Source: an uncultured Clostridia bacterium
Lineage (GTDB): Bacteria; Bacillota; Clostridia; Christensenellales; UBA1242
Assembly: GCA_944372745.1 (NCBI GenBank)
Contig: CALWAB010000034.1
Span: 1-16,476 of the forward strand
DNA: 16,476 nucleotides
Direction of reading: 5' to 3'
Within the stretch, counting starts at the first letter, position 1; each line of letters begins with the position of its first letter. The notes below the pieces were generated by a model. That model had not been told where the DNA came from. It worked only from the letters and a program-made list of their open reading frames with translations, and ran no database searches. The position numbers and the translations under genes are program-made. Below are positions 13,943-16,476 of the stretch, piece after piece.

Positions 13943-13971
13943 ATTATAGCATTTATAATATAAATTGTAAA
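13943..13971 (-). promoter_or_regulatory. Promoter of the YcxB-like gene
   Basis: Minus-strand -35 TTTACA (13966-13971), 17-base spacer, -10 TATAAT (13943-13948). Confidence 0.6.
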
Positions 13972-14092
13972 TCATAATAAGTTAAAAATATTTCTAAAGA
14001 TGTATAATAAATTATATTAATTTATTAAATTTATTTAATCAATTTTTAACATATTTTTAAAATTTAATATCCGTTTCATATGTGAATATTGA

Positions 14093-14121
14093 TTGCATTT
14101 TTGCTTTATTTTTGATATATT
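14093..14121 (+). promoter_or_regulatory. Promoter of the Asp-box protein gene
   Basis: -35 TTGCAT (14093-14098), 17-base spacer, -10 TATATT (14116-14121). Predicted start about 14128, 14 bases before the ATG. Confidence 0.5.
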
Positions 14122-14141
14122 AAATTAAATATGGAGTGAAG

Positions 14142-15356
14142 ATGTCAAAGGTTTTAAAAATTTTAATATCAGTAACGCTAAGTTTGCTCATTTTATTGGG
14201 AATAGTTCTAGTAACATTATATTATACTACACAAAAAGACATAGATAACTACATAAAATTGCCAATTTATTTGTTGCCCAATGAATATGCAATCAATGTA
14301 GACAATTCTTTAGATTATTTAGGTCAACCTGATATGGTTAAGACGGCTAGCGGAAAATATATTGTGGTATATCCACAAGGTCATGGGCACGGCAGTTTAA
14401 TAATGAAAACAAGTGAAGATGGCGTTAATTGGGTTAATCAGCAATGCCCTGATTCTTGGGCTGATTCACAAGAAGTCCCTACATTGTATACATTAAATAG
14501 AGTTGATGGCACACAATATTTAATATTGATTTCAGGGAAACCATATTGGCGTGCAGAAGGTTTGAAAGCAGATGGCTTCCAGTATAGCATATCAAAAGAC
14601 GATGGCAATACTTGGAGTGAATTTACAAAGGTTTTTAGCCCTATGGACTGTATTGTGGCAATGAGCAGTCTAACTCAGTTAAAAGAAAATGGCGAATATG
14701 TGGACAAATGGATGGGTACTTTTCATACACACGAATTTGTCAACTATAAAACAATTTTATCATTTGACGAAAATGATAATGTAGTTTGGTCTACGCCAGA
14801 ACCGATTTTAGACGAATACCGCAAAATAGAGAAAAAGAACAAATTGTGTGAAATAGAAATTATTAGGAATCAAGAAGATGTGCTTATAATGCTCACAAGG
14901 AATGAAGCGAGAGGGAATAAGACATCTTTGATAAGTTATTCTTACGATGAGGGCACAACTTGGACTGAACCAAAGTATCTACCTATAGATTTGTCAGGCG
15001 ACAGATTTCAAGCAGTATACGATGAATATACGGGCAAAGTTTTAATATCATTTAGACAAATAGTACCGATTAAACCAAATGCTATATCATTATCTAAATT
15101 TATGACCTATGGCTGGGTAATGTGGATAGGCACATTTGAAGATTTAATGAATGTAAATAGTGAAAATATAGGCGGTTATTTAGTAGTCTTAGGGCAAGAT
15201 GCGAGTGGTGATTGTGGCTATAGTGGGTTAAGTGTAGATAATGAGGTAGTGACAGCCATATCTTATGGACATTATATAACGTCCAATAAGTCAAATATAC
15301 AAGTAGTCAATTTTAATCTAAATGATGTTAGCAATTTCACAAAATTGTTGAATTAA
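14142..15356 (+). CDS. Membrane-anchored Asp-box (BNR) protein of the sialidase-like beta-propeller fold
   Basis: A 404-residue protein beginning with an uncleaved-looking signal anchor (hydrophobic 5-27, no lipobox Cys), then an extracellular domain with three Asp-box repeats: SEDGVNW (91-97), SKDDGNTW (151-158) and SYDEGTTW (267-274). Such repeats mark six-bladed propellers of the sialidase superfamily, which includes glycosidases acting on host or plant glycans. A catalytic Arg triad cannot be confirmed by eye, so enzyme activity is uncertain; a carbohydrate-binding or scaffold role is possible. I start it at the ATG 14142, five bases after GGAG, not at the in-frame GTG 14136, which overlaps that site. 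It is a single-gene unit with a possible terminator at 15463. Confidence 0.8.
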   Translation: MSKVLKILISVTLSLLILLGIVLVTLYYTTQKDIDNYIKLPIYLLPNEYAINVDNSLDYLGQPDMVKTASGKYIVVYPQGHGHGSLIMKTSEDGVNWVNQQCPDSWADSQEVPTLYTLNRVDGTQYLILISGKPYWRAEGLKADGFQYSISKDDGNTWSEFTKVFSPMDCIVAMSSLTQLKENGEYVDKWMGTFHTHEFVNYKTILSFDENDNVVWSTPEPILDEYRKIEKKNKLCEIEIIRNQEDVLIMLTRNEARGNKTSLISYSYDEGTTWTEPKYLPIDLSGDRFQAVYDEYTGKVLISFRQIVPIKPNAISLSKFMTYGWVMWIGTFEDLMNVNSENIGGYLVVLGQDASGDCGYSGLSVDNEVVTAISYGHYITSNKSNIQVVNFNLNDVSNFTKLLN

Positions 15357-15462
15357 ATAATATAAGGTTCAAATAGATACAACATAAATTTTATTTATTT
15401 TAATATTTATAATTTTAAGAAAAAGCCATAAAATTTAATCAATAACTTTTCAACCAATAAAT

Positions 15463-15498
15463 AGATAGTGAAATTTTAACTCCACTATCTTTTATTTT
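15463..15498 (+). terminator. Rho-independent terminator-like hairpin
   Basis: AGATAGTG (15463-15470) pairs with CACTATCT (15483-15490), followed by TTTATTTT. It lies about 105 bases downstream of the Asp-box gene. The rest of 15357-15563 is AT-rich with no gene. Confidence 0.6.
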
Positions 15499-15563
15499 GC
15501 TATAACAAAGTTTATTAAACTTAGTGGCTTTTTATTATCTTGAATAAAACAAAATTAAAAAAG

Positions 15564-15592
15564 TTGACAAATATAAAATAATTTGATATTAT
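15564..15592 (+). promoter_or_regulatory. Promoter of tRNA-Val
   Basis: Consensus -35 TTGACA (15564-15569), 17-base spacer, -10 TATTAT (15587-15592). Predicted start is about 15599, three bases before the mature 5' end. Confidence 0.75.
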
Positions 15593-15601
15593 AAAATAAA
15601 T

Positions 15602-15678
15602 GGGATTATGGCTCAGTTGGTTAGAGCGTAACCTTGACATGGTTAAGATCAGAGGTTCGAGTCCTCTTAGTCCCACCA
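15602..15678 (+). tRNA. tRNA-Val (anticodon GAC), CCA encoded
   Basis: A full cloverleaf can be drawn: acceptor GGGATTA with TAGTCCC (one G-U), D arm GCTC/GAGC, anticodon stem TAACC/GGTTA with loop TTGACAT and anticodon GAC at 15636-15638, a five-base variable loop, T arm AGAGG/CCTCT with TTCGAGT, discriminator A and encoded CCA. GAC reads the valine codons GUC and GUU. Anticodon and discriminator A73 agree with valine identity. Confidence 0.95.
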
Positions 15679-15694
15679 ATATTTTTGGGATTGT

Positions 15695-15863
15695 ATGGTT
15701 TGTCTGCACTGTGGAAAAGAATTGAGATTTATTGATGAAAAGAAGTTAGATTTTATAAGATATAAGAAATATAAAATGTGATAATTGTAAAATGATAACT
15801 GAATTAGAAATAAATAACAAAAACCAAATATTAAGAACCAATCATTATAAAGTTAAATTTTAA
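15695..15863 (+). pseudogene. Small zinc-ribbon protein gene with a one-base frameshift
   Basis: From the ATG at 15695 the frame reads 28 codons, with a Cys pair at VCLHCGKE, and stops at TGA 15779-15781. Skipping one base just before 15777, in the run AAAA, opens a frame of 28 codons that begins at once with a second Cys pair (CDNCK) and ends at TAA 15861. Joined, this gives about 55 residues with C-x-x-C near each end of a Lys-rich middle (FIDEKKLDFIRYKKYK), a plausible zinc ribbon. The simplest reading is a gene broken by an A-run insertion, or an assembly error. No good ribosome site precedes the ATG. It starts 17 bases after tRNA-Val and is followed at once by a terminator. Confidence 0.5.
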
Positions 15864-15890
15864 AAGCATAAGCCTTAAGGCTTATGCTTT
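15863..15890. terminator. Bidirectional terminator overlapping two stop codons
   Basis: AAAGCATAAGCC (15863-15874) pairs perfectly with GGCTTATGCTTT (15879-15890), loop TTAA. On the minus strand it is followed by a T-rich tail and contains the last Ala codon and stop of the lipoprotein gene. On the plus strand it closes the tRNA-Val/zinc-ribbon unit. Confidence 0.8.
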
Positions 15891-16307
15891 GTTCATAATA
15901 TAATAAGTATTGTCATCTATTTGCACTTTTATTAGTTCTTTGTCTTGATAAGTGACAGTGTACACATTATTATCTAGGGTTGTGAGTTTGTAGGTCTCTA
16001 CATCTGCATTATCATCTTTAAGCCAAGTTCCTGTTTGTGCAGTAGTGGAAGCAGGCGTTAAGAGTTCAAATGTGTTGTCGTCTTTGATTACTAAATTGAA
16101 TTGCTCGTCAAGTGTCTTTGATGTATCAGTCAATTCGCTAGTCAATGTGTCACGGTCTTTTGTAGTGTCACCTTCAGTAGTCGATACTATATTCCAAGTG
16201 CCTTGAAATGTAGCATTTTCACCACAAGCGGTAAATATGAGCATCAGTAAAACGCCGACTATTACTAAACTTGCTACCTTAAAAGTGTTCTTCAATACTT
16301 TTGTCAT
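15882..16307 (-). CDS. Putative lipoprotein with a lipocalin-like domain
   Basis: A 141-residue secreted protein. Residues 1-27 form a lipoprotein signal peptide (basic MTKVLKNTFK, hydrophobic core, lipobox F-T-A-C with Cys28), so it should be lipid-anchored outside the cell membrane. The mature part contains two G-T-W motifs (FQGTWNIV and TGTWLKD) and alternating short strands, as in small lipocalin-like domains that Firmicutes lipoproteins often carry; the ligand is unknown. I chose the ATG at 16307, with GGAGG eight bases upstream, instead of the in-frame ATG at 16331, which would place the ribosome site inside the gene. Its stop lies within the terminator hairpin. No confident promoter was found upstream. 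Confidence 0.82.
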   Translation of the reverse strand: MTKVLKNTFKVASLVIVGVLLMLIFTACGENATFQGTWNIVSTTEGDTTKDRDTLTSELTDTSKTLDEQFNLVIKDDNTFELLTPASTTAQTGTWLKDDNADVETYKLTTLDNNVYTVTYQDKELIKVQIDDNTYYIMNKA

Positions 16308-16360
16308 TTTTTTATCCTCCTTGTTTGACAATTTAATTATATATTAATTAATAAAAATTG

Positions 16361-16457
16361 CCTTAGAAGAAAAATAAGCAAATGTGACGAATTGTAAAAA
16401 TTTTTTAAATATATTGTCGAAAATATTATTTTATGTATATTATTTGCTTGTCTAAGG
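16361..16457. repeat. Split inverted repeat in the region upstream of the lipoprotein gene
   Basis: CCTTAGA (16361-16367) and AAGCAAAT (16376-16383) on the left are mirrored by ATTTGCTT (16442-16449) and TCTAAGG (16451-16457) on the right: 15 complementary bases in two blocks with unequal spacers (8 and 1). The right arm ends in AAGGAG (16454-16459), a possible ribosome site for a plus-strand gene beyond the window, and a candidate promoter (TTGTCG 16414-16419, TATATT 16436-16441, 16-base spacer) lies between the arms. Confidence 0.45.
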
Positions 16458-16476
16458 AGTTTGCATAATCTATTGT

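Noticed and set aside
15521..15709. Minus-strand ORF across tRNA-Val
   Set aside because: It is antisense to a complete tRNA gene; the RGLEPLILTMSRLRSNQLSH stretch is the well-known false translation of tRNA genes.
16308..16331. Eight-residue N-terminal extension of the lipoprotein
   Set aside because: Its codons include the GGAGG ribosome site of the ATG at 16307, and it would place acidic residues before the signal peptide.
1..16476. CRISPR array, rRNA genes, transposase or integrase genes
   Set aside because: No regularly spaced repeats, rRNA sequence or recombinase motifs were found in either strand.

Overview
This looks like chromosomal DNA from a low-GC, Gram-positive-type bacterium, probably an uncultured clostridium-like member of the Bacillota. 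Supporting signs are the very AT-rich intergenic DNA, strong AGGAGG-type ribosome binding sites, sigma-A-type promoters, a DUF1836 regulator, DegV, a YcxB-like protein, a lipobox lipoprotein and the rpmG-secE-nusG-rplK-rplA order. I cannot name the species from the sequence alone.

Layout. 1-1600 (minus): a DegV-family protein and an SGNH hydrolase, each with its own promoter. 1726-6971 (plus): a DUF1836 MerR-like regulator, a threonyl-tRNA synthetase lacking the TGS domain, and a CtpE-like P-type cation ATPase preceded by a terminator with competing hairpins. 7109-10560: an accessory-looking stretch with a Fic protein (minus), an XRE regulator (minus), a divergent SLOG-type protein (plus) and a short-chain dehydrogenase (plus), interspersed with hairpin repeats. 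10585-12893 (plus): rpmG-secE-nusG-rplK-rplA, with a 5' leader hairpin, an L1-type leader before rplK and a terminator right after rplA. 13106-16307: a two-TM mini-protein, a YcxB-like membrane protein, a membrane-anchored Asp-box (sialidase-fold) protein, tRNA-Val(GAC), a frameshifted small zinc-ribbon ORF, and a lipoprotein.

How the parts fit. The housekeeping genes are the translation and secretion cluster, thrS and tRNA-Val. The P-type ATPase has no clear promoter of its own and may depend on readthrough from thrS. The most unusual part is 8.1-10.5 kb. There the fic promoter is covered by three copies of an octamer that look like an operator. The SLOG gene appears to be transcribed as a leaderless mRNA. 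A 19-bp direct repeat brackets a heavily structured non-coding segment, part of which recurs after the dehydrogenase gene. A Fic enzyme, an XRE regulator and a SLOG nucleotide-sensor-like protein side by side would suit a small stress or defence module, but that is inference from gene content only.
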